This document shows positions 6,770 through 15,568 of a stretch of 64,000 nt of DNA, piece after piece; positions within the stretch are counted from its first letter, which is position 1; each line of letters starts with the position of its first letter. Source of the stretch: Microbacterium sp. USTB-Y (GTDB taxonomy: Bacteria; Actinomycetota; Actinomycetes; Actinomycetales; Microbacteriaceae). The position numbers were made by a program, and so were the translations under genes. The notes below the pieces were generated by a model. It saw only the letters and a program-made list of their open reading frames with translations. It searched no databases and had not been told where the DNA came from. The stretch lies in the NCBI RefSeq assembly GCF_023703415.1, contig NZ_JAGMTU010000002.1:62001-126000 (forward strand), in the 5' to 3' direction.

Positions 6770-9739
6770 GTGCCCCGATTCGACGATTCGCTCTCCCTCT
6801 CCGCTCTCGCACGGCTCGGCTTCGTCGAACTGTCGGAAGCGGCGGCGGGACTGCGTGAGCTGTCCGAGCTGTCCGGCGCTTCGCCCGCGGCGCTGATCGA
6901 GGGACTGCGCAGCGCGGACCCGGATGAGGCCCTCGCGGGCCTCATCCGGGTCGCGCGCCGTGACCCGGCGGCGGTGGTGGCCATGCTCTCCGACGAGGGC
7001 GCCCGCGCCCGGGCCTGGGCCGTTTTCGGCGCCTCGCCCGGACTCGGGCGTTTCTTCGAACGCCGGCCGGCAGAGCTCGTCGTGCTTCAGGAGGACCGGC
7101 CCGCGCTGCCGACCGCTCAGGAGCTCGGCGCCGAGATGCTCGCATCCGTCGGCGCCGACGACGGGTTCGCCGCGACGGCGCGGGTGCGTCTGCGTGTCGC
7201 CTACCGGCGCGCCGTGGTGCGGATCGCGGTCTGGGACCTGGCGGCGCCGGATCCGGTCGAGGCCGTCGCCCCGGTCGCTTCGGCCCTCGCGGACGCGGCG
7301 TCGGCCGCGCTCGAGGCGGCTCTCGCGGTCGCCCGAGCAGAGGTCGCGGGGGCATCGGAGGATGCGCGGCGTGACGTGGCCCTCACCCGGCTGGCCATCA
7401 TCGGCATGGGCAAGACGGGGGCCCGCGAGCTGAACTACGTCAGCGACGTCGACGTGATCTACGTCGCCGGCACGGAGGACGAGGAACGGCTGGACGAGTC
7501 CAAGGCCATCGACATCGCCACGAGGCTGGCCCGCAGCACGATGCAGGCGATCTCGGGCATCGAGGCGGAACCGCCGCTGTGGGAGGTCGACGCGGCGCTG
7601 CGCCCCGAGGGCAAGCAAGGCGCGCTCGTGCGTTCGCTCTCCTCGCACGTGGCCTATTACGATCGCTGGGCGAAGAGCTGGGAGTTCCAAGCCCTGCTGA
7701 AGGCGCGTGCGATCGCCGGTGATGCCGATCTCGGCCGTGAGTATCTCGCCGCGGTGCAGCCCAAGGTGTGGTCGAGCGCGGCGCGGGAGGACTTCGTCGG
7801 CAGCGTTCAGCGCATGCGCGAGCGGGTCACCGAGCACATCGCTCCGGAAGACGTCCCCTACCAGCTGAAGCTCGGGCCGGGAGGCCTCCGTGACATCGAG
7901 TTCACCGTGCAGCTGCTCCAGCTGGTGCACGGGCTCACGGATCCCGAGATCCGTACCCGGGGCACTCTCGAGTCCCTGGATGCGCTCGTCCTCGGCGGCT
8001 ACATCGGCCGTGCGGAGGCCGCGCTGTTCGGGCGCGACTACCGTGTGCTGCGTCTCATCGAGCATCGGTTGCAGCTCCGCGAGATGCAGCGGACGCATCT
8101 CGTCCCCCGCGAGGAGGAGGCGCTCCGCGTGCTCGGGCGCGCGACCGGTCTCGCGGAGACCGCGGACGGCATCCGGCGGGTCTGGGAGGACGTGCGCCGC
8201 GAGGTCCGCGACCTGCACACGCGCCTGTTCTACCGGCCGCTGCTGAGCGCGGTCGCCTCGCTGCCGGAGGAGGAGCGCACGCTCTCCACCGACCAGGCCC
8301 ACGACCGCCTCGCGGCCATCGGCTTCCGCGACCCCGCCGGCGCCCTGCGGCACATCGGCGCGCTGACCACTGGCCTCAGCCGCAAGGCGACGATCCAGCG
8401 GCACCTGATGCCCGTCATGGTGCGCTGGTTCGCCGACGGCACGGATCCCGATTACGGCCTCATCGCGTTCCGGAGGATCAGCGAGCGCCTGGGGGACACC
8501 CCGTGGTTCCTGCGGATGCTGCGGGATTCGTCCGGCGCTGCGGAGCGGCTCACCCGGGTGCTGTCCACGTCCCGCTACATCGGCGAGTTGATGGAGTGGA
8601 TCCCCGAGTCCGTCGCCTGGCTGGAGAGCACGGAGCAGCTGCGGCCCCGGCCCGGCCGGGCGCTGGACGAGGAGGCCAGGGCGATCCAGACCCGGCACGA
8701 GACGATCCTCGACGCGATGCGGTCGGTGCGGGCCCTACGACGGCGCGAACTGCTGCGGACTGCGATGGGTGCGGTGCTGGACGTGCTCACGATCGACGAT
8801 GTCGCCGCCGCCCTCACCGCGATCACGGAGGCCACGATCCAGGCGGCACTGCGCGCCGTGCGGCGCGACGCGGTGCCGGCGGAGGACGACGCGCTCGATT
8901 TCTCGGTGATCGCGATGGGGCGCTTCGGGGGCGCGGAACTGGGATTCGGGTCGGATGCGGACGTGCTGTTCGTCTACGACGCGAACGGGATCGAGCCCCA
9001 GCGCGCGCAGCAGCTCGCGGCGCGCATGGTCGCCGGCCTGCGCGAGCACCTGACCGATCATCGTCTGCCTCTGGAACTGGACGCGGATCTGCGCCCGGAG
9101 GGCCGCAACGGTCCGCTGGTGCGCAGCCTCGACGCGTACGCGGAGTACTACCGGCGCTGGTCGCTGTCCTGGGAGGCGCAGGCGCTGCTGAGGGCCAGGG
9201 GGGTGGCCGGCAGCCACAAGCTCATCGAGCGCTTCACGTCCCTCGCGGACGGCGTGCGCTATCCCGAGGCGCTGGACGTGAACTCGCTGCGGGAGATCAA
9301 GCGCATCAAGGCGCGTGTGGAGGGGGAGCGCCTGCCGCAGGGGGTCGATCCGCGTCGCCATCTGAAGCTCGGGCCCGGCACGCTGAGCGACGTGGAGTGG
9401 CTGATCCAGATCGTCCAGCTGGAGCACGCCCACGCGGTACCCGCGCTGCGCACCACCTCGACCCTGGCGGCCCTCGACGTCGCTGTCGGTGCCGGCTTCG
9501 TACCGGAGGAGGCGGGGGAGCGGTTGCGCGAGGCATGGCGGTTGTCGAGCCGGCTGCGCTCCGCGATGACGCTGCTGACCGGCCAGACCAAAGACGTCCT
9601 GCCGGCGGATCCGCGCGAGCTCGACGGAGTGGGCCGGATCCTCGGCTACCCCGATCGCTCGGCGGTCGCGGTCGAGGAGGAGTACCTCCGCGTCACGCGC
9701 CGCGCGAGAAAGGTGTTCGAGACGCTGTTCTACGGCTGA
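6770..9739 (+). CDS. glnE: Bifunctional glutamine synthetase adenylyltransferase/deadenylylase
   Basis: 989 residues, as expected for GlnE. It adenylylates glutamine synthetase to switch it off and removes AMP to switch it on. Two nucleotidyltransferase domains are seen: LNYVSDVDVIYV near residue 220 (N-terminal, deadenylylating half in E. coli GlnE) and GFGSDADVLFVYD near residue 725 (C-terminal, adenylylating half). Each is followed by its L.LGPGGLRDIEF or LKLGPGTLSDVEW helix. The GTG start at 6770 is 12 bp after glnA2, so the genes form an operon. The likely target is GlnA, encoded on the other strand at 11768-13192. Confidence 0.95.
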   Translation: MPRFDDSLSLSALARLGFVELSEAAAGLRELSELSGASPAALIEGLRSADPDEALAGLIRVARRDPAAVVAMLSDEGARARAWAVFGASPGLGRFFERRPAELVVLQEDRPALPTAQELGAEMLASVGADDGFAATARVRLRVAYRRAVVRIAVWDLAAPDPVEAVAPVASALADAASAALEAALAVARAEVAGASEDARRDVALTRLAIIGMGKTGARELNYVSDVDVIYVAGTEDEERLDESKAIDIATRLARSTMQAISGIEAEPPLWEVDAALRPEGKQGALVRSLSSHVAYYDRWAKSWEFQALLKARAIAGDADLGREYLAAVQPKVWSSAAREDFVGSVQRMRERVTEHIAPEDVPYQLKLGPGGLRDIEFTVQLLQLVHGLTDPEIRTRGTLESLDALVLGGYIGRAEAALFGRDYRVLRLIEHRLQLREMQRTHLVPREEEALRVLGRATGLAETADGIRRVWEDVRREVRDLHTRLFYRPLLSAVASLPEEERTLSTDQAHDRLAAIGFRDPAGALRHIGALTTGLSRKATIQRHLMPVMVRWFADGTDPDYGLIAFRRISERLGDTPWFLRMLRDSSGAAERLTRVLSTSRYIGELMEWIPESVAWLESTEQLRPRPGRALDEEARAIQTRHETILDAMRSVRALRRRELLRTAMGAVLDVLTIDDVAAALTAITEATIQAALRAVRRDAVPAEDDALDFSVIAMGRFGGAELGFGSDADVLFVYDANGIEPQRAQQLAARMVAGLREHLTDHRLPLELDADLRPEGRNGPLVRSLDAYAEYYRRWSLSWEAQALLRARGVAGSHKLIERFTSLADGVRYPEALDVNSLREIKRIKARVEGERLPQGVDPRRHLKLGPGTLSDVEWLIQIVQLEHAHAVPALRTTSTLAALDVAVGAGFVPEEAGERLREAWRLSSRLRSAMTLLTGQTKDVLPADPRELDGVGRILGYPDRSAVAVEEEYLRVTRRARKVFETLFYG

Positions 9740-9786
9740 CGCGCGGAGATCCACCATTCGCACGGCGGAACGGGCAGGCTGAGACC

Positions 9787-10710
9787 ATGACGAAGATCGG
9801 CGTGGTCCGCAACCCCGTGAAGCTCGCGTCCGAGGAGGAGGTGCGCGCGGCGATCCTGCAGAGCATCCCCGACGCCGACATCCGGTTCTCCACGACCACG
9901 GAGGACGACCCGGGGCGTGCCATGGCGCAGGACGCGGTCGACGCCGGCTGCGAGCTCATCCTCGCCGCAGGGGGCGACGGCACCGTACGCGCGGTCGCCG
10001 CCGTCGTCGCCGGAACCGACAGCGCACTGGGGATCCTGCCGCACGGCACCGGAAACCTGCTCGCCCGGAATCTCGGCGTGCCCCTGGACAGCACACAGGC
10101 CGCGGTCGCGCACGCCCTGGCCGCGCAGCCGCGCCGGATCGATGTGGGAACGATCGAGATCACCGACGGCGACGACCCGGGCGAGCACATGTTCGTGGTG
10201 ATGGCCGGCCTCGGACTCGACGCGCGCATGCTGGAGGAGACGGACGACGAGCTCAAGGCGAAGGCGGGTTGGCTCGCCTATGTGAAGGCGCTCGGCGCGG
10301 CGGCGGCCGGGACCGAGCTGGTGCGCGCCTCGCTCTCCCTCGACGACGAGCCGGAGGATCGCGCGCAGCTCCACACGCTCCTGATCGGCAACTGCGGCAT
10401 GATCCAGGGCGGGATCACGCTGCTTCCCGATGCCGCACCCGACGACGGCGTGCTGGATCTTCTGCTGGTCAGCGCGGACGGCGTCGCGGACTGGTTCGAG
10501 ACCGTGCGCACCCTGGTCTGGGACAACGGACTGCGACGTCTGCTCGGTGGGGAGACCATGAGCACGGATGTGATGCGCCACGCGTCGGGCCGACGGGTCA
10601 GGGTCGAACTGGAGGAGGCGCAGCCGTTCCAGATCGACGGCGAACAGCACGGAACGGTGCGCGCCTTCACCGCGACGATCCGGCCGGGCGTCCTGCTGGT
10701 CCGGGCCTGA
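9787..10710 (+). CDS. Diacylglycerol/lipid kinase family protein
   Basis: 307 residues. It has the DAGK catalytic-domain motifs: IGVVRNPVK at the N-terminus, LILAAGGDGTVRAVA (the GGDGT nucleotide-binding signature) and LGILPHGTGNLLARNLGVP. A C-terminal beta domain ends with FQIDGEQHG. These soluble, peripheral membrane kinases phosphorylate diacylglycerol, sphingoid or related lipids. ATG 9787 is chosen because an upstream extension covers the glnE end in another frame and lacks homology. A second paralogue lies at 59721-60617. Confidence 0.88.
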   Translation: MTKIGVVRNPVKLASEEEVRAAILQSIPDADIRFSTTTEDDPGRAMAQDAVDAGCELILAAGGDGTVRAVAAVVAGTDSALGILPHGTGNLLARNLGVPLDSTQAAVAHALAAQPRRIDVGTIEITDGDDPGEHMFVVMAGLGLDARMLEETDDELKAKAGWLAYVKALGAAAAGTELVRASLSLDDEPEDRAQLHTLLIGNCGMIQGGITLLPDAAPDDGVLDLLLVSADGVADWFETVRTLVWDNGLRRLLGGETMSTDVMRHASGRRVRVELEEAQPFQIDGEQHGTVRAFTATIRPGVLLVRA

Positions 10711-10816
10711 GTTCCGAGAGCCCGTCTCTTCACCGAGACCTGGGCGGAGACACCGCGCGCCCCCGCCAGCGAGACCGGGGTTTGCATGTCTGCGCTCCGG
10801 GGACGAACATCGCACT

Positions 10817-11665
10817 GTGACCGAGTTCGACAGCATCGCGGCGGAGCTCCTCTCCTGCGCGCCCGGTGACTTCGTGTCCGCGCGGGAGGCCCGCGCGAAG
10901 GAAGCGGGGGACGCGCACCTCGCGGCGCGGATCCGCGCACTGCGCAAGCCGACCACCGCGGCCTGGGCCGTGAACCTCTTCGCGCAGGAGCGCGCGCCGC
11001 AGTTGCAGGAGGCGCTCCAGCTCGCCGCCGCGCTGCGCGAAGCACAGGCCGAGCTCGACGTGCCGGCGCTCGCGAAGCTGGGCCGGGACCGGCGCGCGCT
11101 CACGGCGCGGCTCGCCGAGGACGCGGCAGAGCTCGCGCGCGCCCGCGGGGGACGCATCAGCGCCGGGATGCTCGACGCGGTGCAGCGGACCCTCTCGGCG
11201 GCGTTCTTCGACCCGGGCGCGGCAGCCGCCGTCGCCTCGGGAAGACTCCTGAGTGAGCTCGACGGCGACGGCACACCCGTCGATCCGTCCACGGTGATCG
11301 CCGGCGACGTCGCGGACACGCCGGTGGCAGCGACGCGACCCGATGACGACCTGGCCGCCCTGCGGGCGCGTCGTCGGGCGGAGCAGACGCTGAGACAGGC
11401 CGAGCGAGAGCGCGCGGCGGCCGAACGCGATCACGCTGCGGCCGAGCGGGCCGTCCGGGATGCATCGCGCCGCGGCGCGCAGATCGCTGCGCGCATCGCC
11501 GAGCTCGAGGGCGAGCTCAGCGCCGTGCGGGAGAGTGCGCAGGCAGCGGCGATGGCGGTCTCGGGCGCCGAAGCGGAGGAGAGGCGGGCGGCGGCGGAGC
11601 TCGCGCGCCGGGAAGAGATCGTCGCGGCGGCGCGCGCGGCATCGGACGCGCGCCCGGCCGGCTGA
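10817..11665 (+). CDS. Alanine-rich coiled-coil protein of unknown function
   Basis: 282 residues. The first 60 contain a conserved-looking block, ARIRALRKPTTAAWAVNLF, which I recognise from uncharacterised actinobacterial proteins. The C-terminal third (from about residue 178) is a continuous A/E/R heptad region predicting a long coiled coil. There is no signal peptide, membrane segment or enzyme motif. GTG 10817 is preceded by GAACAT at 6 nt, a weak leaderless-type promoter. The gene stands alone between a lipid kinase and the glnA terminators. No function can be assigned. Confidence 0.7.
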   Translation: MTEFDSIAAELLSCAPGDFVSAREARAKEAGDAHLAARIRALRKPTTAAWAVNLFAQERAPQLQEALQLAAALREAQAELDVPALAKLGRDRRALTARLAEDAAELARARGGRISAGMLDAVQRTLSAAFFDPGAAAAVASGRLLSELDGDGTPVDPSTVIAGDVADTPVAATRPDDDLAALRARRRAEQTLRQAERERAAAERDHAAAERAVRDASRRGAQIAARIAELEGELSAVRESAQAAAMAVSGAEAEERRAAAELARREEIVAAARAASDARPAG

Positions 11666-11675
11666 ACGGAGGAAC

Positions 11676-11717
11676 GAAGAACCCGCCTCAGCCGGGGGAC
11701 GCTGAGACGGGTTCTTC
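11676..11717. terminator. Hairpin terminator after coiled-coil gene
   Basis: 17-nt arms 11676-11692 and 11701-11717 pair with one mismatch around an 8-nt loop, just after the stop at 11665. Confidence 0.8.
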
Positions 11718-11723
11718 GGAACT

Positions 11724-11758
11724 GCGGTTCTCCTGCGGACCAGCCCCAGGAGAACCGC
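11724..11758. terminator. Hairpin terminator of glnA
   Basis: A perfect 12-bp stem, GCGGTTCTCCTG with CAGGAGAACCGC, around an 11-nt loop lies 9 bp from the glnA stop codon on the minus strand. Confidence 0.8.
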
Positions 11759-11767
11759 GGAATCTGC

Positions 11768-13192
11768 TTACACGCCGTAGTAGAGCTCGTACTCGTACGG
11801 GTGCGGGCGCTGTGCCATCGGCAGGATCTCGTTGTTGTACTTGTAGGAGATCCAGGTCTCGATGAGCTCCTCGGTGAACACGCCGCCCTCGAGGAGGAAG
11901 GCGTGGTCGGCGCGCAGCGCCTCGAGCGAGTCCAGCAGGGAGTTCGGCACCTGCGGGATGTTCTTGGCCTCCTCGGGCGGGAGCTCGTAGAGGTCCTTGT
12001 CGATCGGCTCGAGCGGCTCGATGCGGTTGCGGATGCCGTCGAGGCCCGCCATGAGCTGCGCGGCGAAGGCGAGGTACGGGTTGCCCGATGCGTCCGGCAC
12101 GCGGAACTCGATGCGCTTGGCCTTCGGGTTCGAGCCCGTGAGCGGGATGCGGATCGCGGCGGAGCGGTTGCCCGCGGAGTAGGCCAGGTTGACCGGCGCC
12201 TCGAAGTGCTTCACCAGGCGGTGGTAGCTGTTCAGGGTCGGGTTGGTGAAGGCGAGCACCGCGTGCGCGTGCTTGAGCAGGCCGCCGATGTACCAGCGCG
12301 CCGTGTCGCTGAGCTGGCCGTAGCCGTTCTCGTCGAAGAACAGCGGCTTGCCGTCGAGCCACAGCGACTGGTGCGTGTGCATGCCGGAGCCGTTGTCGCC
12401 GAACAGCGGCTTCGGCATGAACGTGACCGTCTTGCCCCACTCCTCGGCCGTGTTCTTGACGATGTACTTGAACTTCAGGATGTCGTCGGCCGCGTGCACC
12501 ATGGTGTCGAAGCGGTAGTTGATCTCCTGCTGACCGGCGGTGCCGACCTCGTGGTGCGAGCGCTCGAGGTGGAAGCCGGAGTCGATCAGGCGCAGCGTGA
12601 TGTCGTCGCGCAGGTCCGCGGTCTTGTCGACCGGCGCGACCGGGAAGTAGCCGCCCTTGAACGGCGTCTTGTTGCCGAGGTTGCCGCCCTCCTCCTCGCG
12701 GCCGCTGTTCCACGCGGCCTCCTCGGAGTCGACCTTGTAGAAGCTCTCACCGGCGGTGACGGAGTAGCGCACGTCGTCGAAGATGTAGAACTCGGCCTCG
12801 GGGGCGAAGTACGCGGTGTCGGCGATGCCGGTCGAGGCGAGGTACTTCTCGGCCTTCTTCGCGACCTGGCGCGGGTCCTTGCTGTAGATCTCGCCGGTGC
12901 GCGGGTTGTAGATGTCGAACACCATGACGATGGTGCTCGCCTCGCGGAACGGGTCCACGTACGCGGTGGTCACGTCGGGGATGAGCTGCATGTCGGACTC
13001 GTGGATCGACGCGAAGCCGCGGATCGAGGAGCCGTCGAAGAGCTGGCCGTTGGCGAAGAAGTCCTCGTCGACCGTCGCAGCCGGGATGTTGAAGTGCTGC
13101 TGCACGCCGGGCAGGTCGGTGAAGCGGATGTCGAGGAACTTGACGTCGTTGTCGCGGATGTACGCGAGCACGTCGGCGGGGGTGGTGAACAT
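11768..13192 (-). CDS. glnA: Glutamine synthetase type I (GlnA)
   Basis: 474 residues, the standard GSI-beta length. It makes glutamine from glutamate, ammonia and ATP as a dodecamer. Motifs: [23 protein letters not shown] (metal site), [22 protein letters not shown] (glutamate binding) and [12 protein letters not shown], whose tyrosine is the adenylylation target of GlnE. ATG 13192 has AGGAG 8 nt upstream. A GTAAC-N6-GAAAC element at 13276-13291 matches the GlnR box consensus, suggesting induction under nitrogen limitation. The gene is separated from glnE by two convergent genes' terminators but is functionally linked to it. Confidence 0.97.
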   Translation of the reverse strand: MFTTPADVLAYIRDNDVKFLDIRFTDLPGVQQHFNIPAATVDEDFFANGQLFDGSSIRGFASIHESDMQLIPDVTTAYVDPFREASTIVMVFDIYNPRTGEIYSKDPRQVAKKAEKYLASTGIADTAYFAPEAEFYIFDDVRYSVTAGESFYKVDSEEAAWNSGREEEGGNLGNKTPFKGGYFPVAPVDKTADLRDDITLRLIDSGFHLERSHHEVGTAGQQEINYRFDTMVHAADDILKFKYIVKNTAEEWGKTVTFMPKPLFGDNGSGMHTHQSLWLDGKPLFFDENGYGQLSDTARWYIGGLLKHAHAVLAFTNPTLNSYHRLVKHFEAPVNLAYSAGNRSAAIRIPLTGSNPKAKRIEFRVPDASGNPYLAFAAQLMAGLDGIRNRIEPLEPIDKDLYELPPEEAKNIPQVPNSLLDSLEALRADHAFLLEGGVFTEELIETWISYKYNNEILPMAQRPHPYEYELYYGV

Positions 13193-13275
13193 GCATCAAC
13201 TCCTGGAGGAACGGGTGCGGTCGAGCGACCTGCAAGCAGGTTACGGGCGAGGGATGACGCGGCCGTGTCTGGAAT

Positions 13276-13291
13276 GTTTCCGGCGTGTTAC
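13276..13291 (-). promoter_or_regulatory. Putative GlnR box upstream of glnA
   Basis: On the glnA strand the sequence reads GTAAC-ACGCCG-GAAAC, matching the a-site/b-site half of the GlnR consensus gTnAc-n6-GaAAc known from Streptomyces and Mycobacterium. It ends 83 bp before the glnA start. A second, weaker GTAAC lies closer to the gene. Whether a glnR gene exists is not visible here. Confidence 0.6.
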
Positions 13292-13343
13292 GTCCGGGCG
13301 AGGGTCCGACGGCGGCGCGTCGGGTGCTCCGCATCGCCTCGCC

Positions 13344-13355
13344 TAGGCTGGAGGG
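13344..13355 (+). promoter_or_regulatory. Leaderless promoter -10 of RDD gene
   Basis: TAGGCT at 13344-13349, 6 nt before ATG 13356. Confidence 0.5.
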
Positions 13356-13784
13356 ATGTCCGACACCGCGCAGAGATACCCCGGCGAACGACTCGGCCTC
13401 CCGGAGACCGGACCCGGCAGCGTCGGTCGTCTCGGGCGTCGGATCGCGGCGCTGTTCATCGACTACGCCGCCGCGACGATCATCGCCACGGCGTATCTCG
13501 GGTTCCAGCAGTGGGCGCTGCCGAAGGAGGCGGGACTCAGCCAGTTCGCGCCGATGATCGTCTTCGCGGTGCTCCAGATCGTCTTCATCCCGACGATCGG
13601 AGGGAGCCCGGGCCATCGCATCGTCGGGATGCGGCTCGTGATGCTGCACGGCGGCTGGGTGGGGCTGTGGCGCCCCATCGTTCGCACGGTCCTGCTGGTC
13701 TTCGTCATTCCGGCCGTCATCTTCGACGCGGATCAGCGGGGACTGCACGACAAGGCGGTCGGAACCGTCCTGATCCGCGCCTGA
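13356..13784 (+). CDS. RDD-family membrane protein
   Basis: 142 residues. After a short cytoplasmic N-terminus come GRRIAALFIDYAAATIIA, the arginine-aspartate signature of the RDD domain, and three hydrophobic segments (about residues 30-48, 65-82 and 108-125). The middle loop PGHRIVGMRLV fits the family. RDD proteins are small integral membrane proteins of uncertain, possibly transport, function. They are commonly found beside glnA in actinobacteria, as here, where the gene is divergent from glnA. Confidence 0.85.
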   Translation: MSDTAQRYPGERLGLPETGPGSVGRLGRRIAALFIDYAAATIIATAYLGFQQWALPKEAGLSQFAPMIVFAVLQIVFIPTIGGSPGHRIVGMRLVMLHGGWVGLWRPIVRTVLLVFVIPAVIFDADQRGLHDKAVGTVLIRA

Positions 13785-13791
13785 GACCGGC

Positions 13792-14274
13792 TCAGACCGC
13801 GGCGTGGCCGCGATTCAGGCGGCGGTAGGTCTTGGGCGCCTTGCCGCCCAGGAAGGACCGTGCCGGGTCGATCGTGAAGCCCTGACGCAGCGCCTCCCGC
13901 CCGATCAGCATCCGGAAGCCCATCTCGCTGCGGTTGCTCAGGGTCACTTCGGCGGTGACCCTCCGATCGACGAGGATCAGATCGAGCAGCACGACGAGCC
14001 GGCTCTGCGCATGTCCGGACGATGAGCGCACGTCCCGCCGGTCGAACACGGGGAGCTCCACGGGAACGAGCTCATGGGCGCCCTGCCACGGGCGCACGTC
14101 GAAGCGCACCCAGGCCGCACCGTCGCGTTCGAACTCGCGGATGTGCTGCGCGTGCAGCGACGAGCTGCGTGCCCCGGTGTCGACCTTCGCCTTGATCCAC
14201 GGGATCCCGACGTCGGGCAGGGAGACCCACTCCCGCCACCCGATAAGGGTGCTTGAATGAGTAGGTCGGTCCAC
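13792..14274 (-). CDS. Retropepsin-like ATP-dependent zinc protease (RimB/PF05618 type)
   Basis: About 160 residues. LPDVGIPWIKAKVDTGARSSSLHA carries the D-T-G-A active-site triplet of single-domain retropepsin-like proteases, and MLIGREAL is the second conserved element. The family is annotated as ATP-dependent zinc protease, and related RimB proteins act with RimK in Pseudomonas. GTG 14274 is preferred because AGGA lies 7 nt upstream; in-frame GTGs at 14280 and 14298 are alternatives. It is divergent from the RimK-type ligase with only about 25 bp between starts, so both promoters must overlap. A joint role in adding and trimming glutamate tails is a reasonable inference. Confidence 0.8.
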   Translation of the reverse strand: MDRPTHSSTLIGWREWVSLPDVGIPWIKAKVDTGARSSSLHAQHIREFERDGAAWVRFDVRPWQGAHELVPVELPVFDRRDVRSSSGHAQSRLVVLLDLILVDRRVTAEVTLSNRSEMGFRMLIGREALRQGFTIDPARSFLGGKAPKTYRRLNRGHAAV

Positions 14275-14299
14275 ACACACATCCTGGCAGGAAATCACC

Positions 14300-15496
14300 G
14301 TGAAGCTCGCCGTGCTCTCGCGCGCCCCGCAGTCCTACTCCACCCAGCGCCTCCGTGCCGCCGCGATCCAGCGCGGTCATCAGATCAAGGTGCTGAACAC
14401 CCTGCGCTTCGCGATCGACCTCACCGCGGATGAACCGGACCTGCATTTCCGCGGGCGGCGCCTGAGCGACTACGACGCGATCCTGCCCCGCATCGGCAAC
14501 TCCATCACCTACTTCGGCACGGCCGTCGTGCGCCAGTTCGAGCAGATGGACGTCTACACGCCGAACACGGCGAACGGCATCTCGAGCGCGCGCGACAAGC
14601 TGCGGGCGAACCAGATCCTCTCCCGCCATAACATCGCGATGCCGCCCACGGCGTTCGTGCGCAACCGGGCCGATGTGCGCCCTGCGATCGAGCGGGTCGG
14701 CGGTGCCCCGGTCGTCATCAAGCTCCTCGAGGGCACCCAGGGGATCGGGGTGATCCTCGCGCCGCAGGTGAAGGTCGCCGAGGCGATCATCGAGACCCTG
14801 CACTCGACGAAGCAGAACGTGCTGATCCAGAAGTTCATCGCGGAGAGCCGCGGCCGGGACATCCGCGCCCTCGTCGTCGGCGACCGCGTCGTCGCCGCGA
14901 TGCGGCGGGTGGCCAACGGCGACGAGTTCCGCTCGAACGTCCATCGGGGCGGGACGGTCGAGGCCGTGCAGCTCGACCCCGTCTATGAGCAGACGGCCGT
15001 GCGGGCAGCCCAGATCATGGGGCTGCGCGTCGCCGGCGTGGACATGCTGGAGGGCGAGGACGGTCCCCTCGTCATGGAGGTCAACTCCTCTCCGGGGCTC
15101 CAGGGCATCGAGGCGGCGACCAGCCTCGACGTCGCCGGCGCCATCATCGACTTCATCGCGAACCAGGTGAACTTCCCCGAGATCGACGTGCGTCAGCGCC
15201 TCAGCGTGTCGACGGGCTACGGCGTCGCCGAGCTCGTGATCCATGCGGGCGCCGAACAGGTGGGCAAGCAGCTCGGCGAGCTGGGGCTGTGGGACCGCGA
15301 CATCACCGTGCTCACGCTGCACCGCGGCGTCACCGTGATCCCCAACCCCCGCAAGCATGTCGTGCTGGAGGACGAGGACCGTCTCCTCTGCTTCGGCAAG
15401 CTCGATGAGATGCGGTCGATGATCCCCGAGCGCCGACGCCGCAGGGCGAAGGTGCGGAAGCTCCCGAAGGAGCATCTGCCCGATTCGGCGAACTGA
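14300..15496 (+). CDS. RimK-family alpha-L-glutamate ligase with C-terminal TrkA-C domain
   Basis: 398 residues against about 300 for E. coli RimK. Residues 1-300 form the ATP-grasp ligase: KLAVLSRAPQSYSTQRL, GGAPVVIKLLEGTQGIGV (ATP binding), IRALVVGDRVVAAMRR, and GLRVAGVDMLEGEDGPLVMEVNSSPGL split over the metal-binding end. RimK adds glutamate to ribosomal protein S6. The extra C-terminus from about residue 310 (GYGVAELVIHAGAEQVGKQL...ITVLTLHRGVTVIPNP...EDRLLCFGKL) has the pattern of a TrkA-C/RCK-C ligand-binding domain, suggesting allosteric control by a small ligand. AGGA lies 8 nt before GTG 14300. The divergent neighbour is a RimB-type protease. Confidence 0.85.
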   Translation: MKLAVLSRAPQSYSTQRLRAAAIQRGHQIKVLNTLRFAIDLTADEPDLHFRGRRLSDYDAILPRIGNSITYFGTAVVRQFEQMDVYTPNTANGISSARDKLRANQILSRHNIAMPPTAFVRNRADVRPAIERVGGAPVVIKLLEGTQGIGVILAPQVKVAEAIIETLHSTKQNVLIQKFIAESRGRDIRALVVGDRVVAAMRRVANGDEFRSNVHRGGTVEAVQLDPVYEQTAVRAAQIMGLRVAGVDMLEGEDGPLVMEVNSSPGLQGIEAATSLDVAGAIIDFIANQVNFPEIDVRQRLSVSTGYGVAELVIHAGAEQVGKQLGELGLWDRDITVLTLHRGVTVIPNPRKHVVLEDEDRLLCFGKLDEMRSMIPERRRRRAKVRKLPKEHLPDSAN

Positions 15497-15518
15497 GCGG
15501 ACGCCCCCCTCACGACGA

Positions 15519-15554
15519 AGCGCCCGGCGCCCGCGGGAAGCGGGGCCGGGCGCT
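15519..15554. terminator. Hairpin terminator between rimK-like and DUF4191 genes
   Basis: 15-bp stem with one bulged G (15519-15534 with 15540-15554) and a GGGAA loop, between two convergent genes. Confidence 0.8.
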
Positions 15555-15568
15555 CGGACGTTCCGTGC

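Noticed and set aside
4886..8698. Very long open frames on the strand opposite known genes (also 2105-4228, 17903-19888, 38392-40734, 45975-49040)
   Set aside because: In DNA of about 70% GC with strong third-position bias, antisense frames stay open. They lack domain motifs, and each lies opposite a gene with a clear family match.
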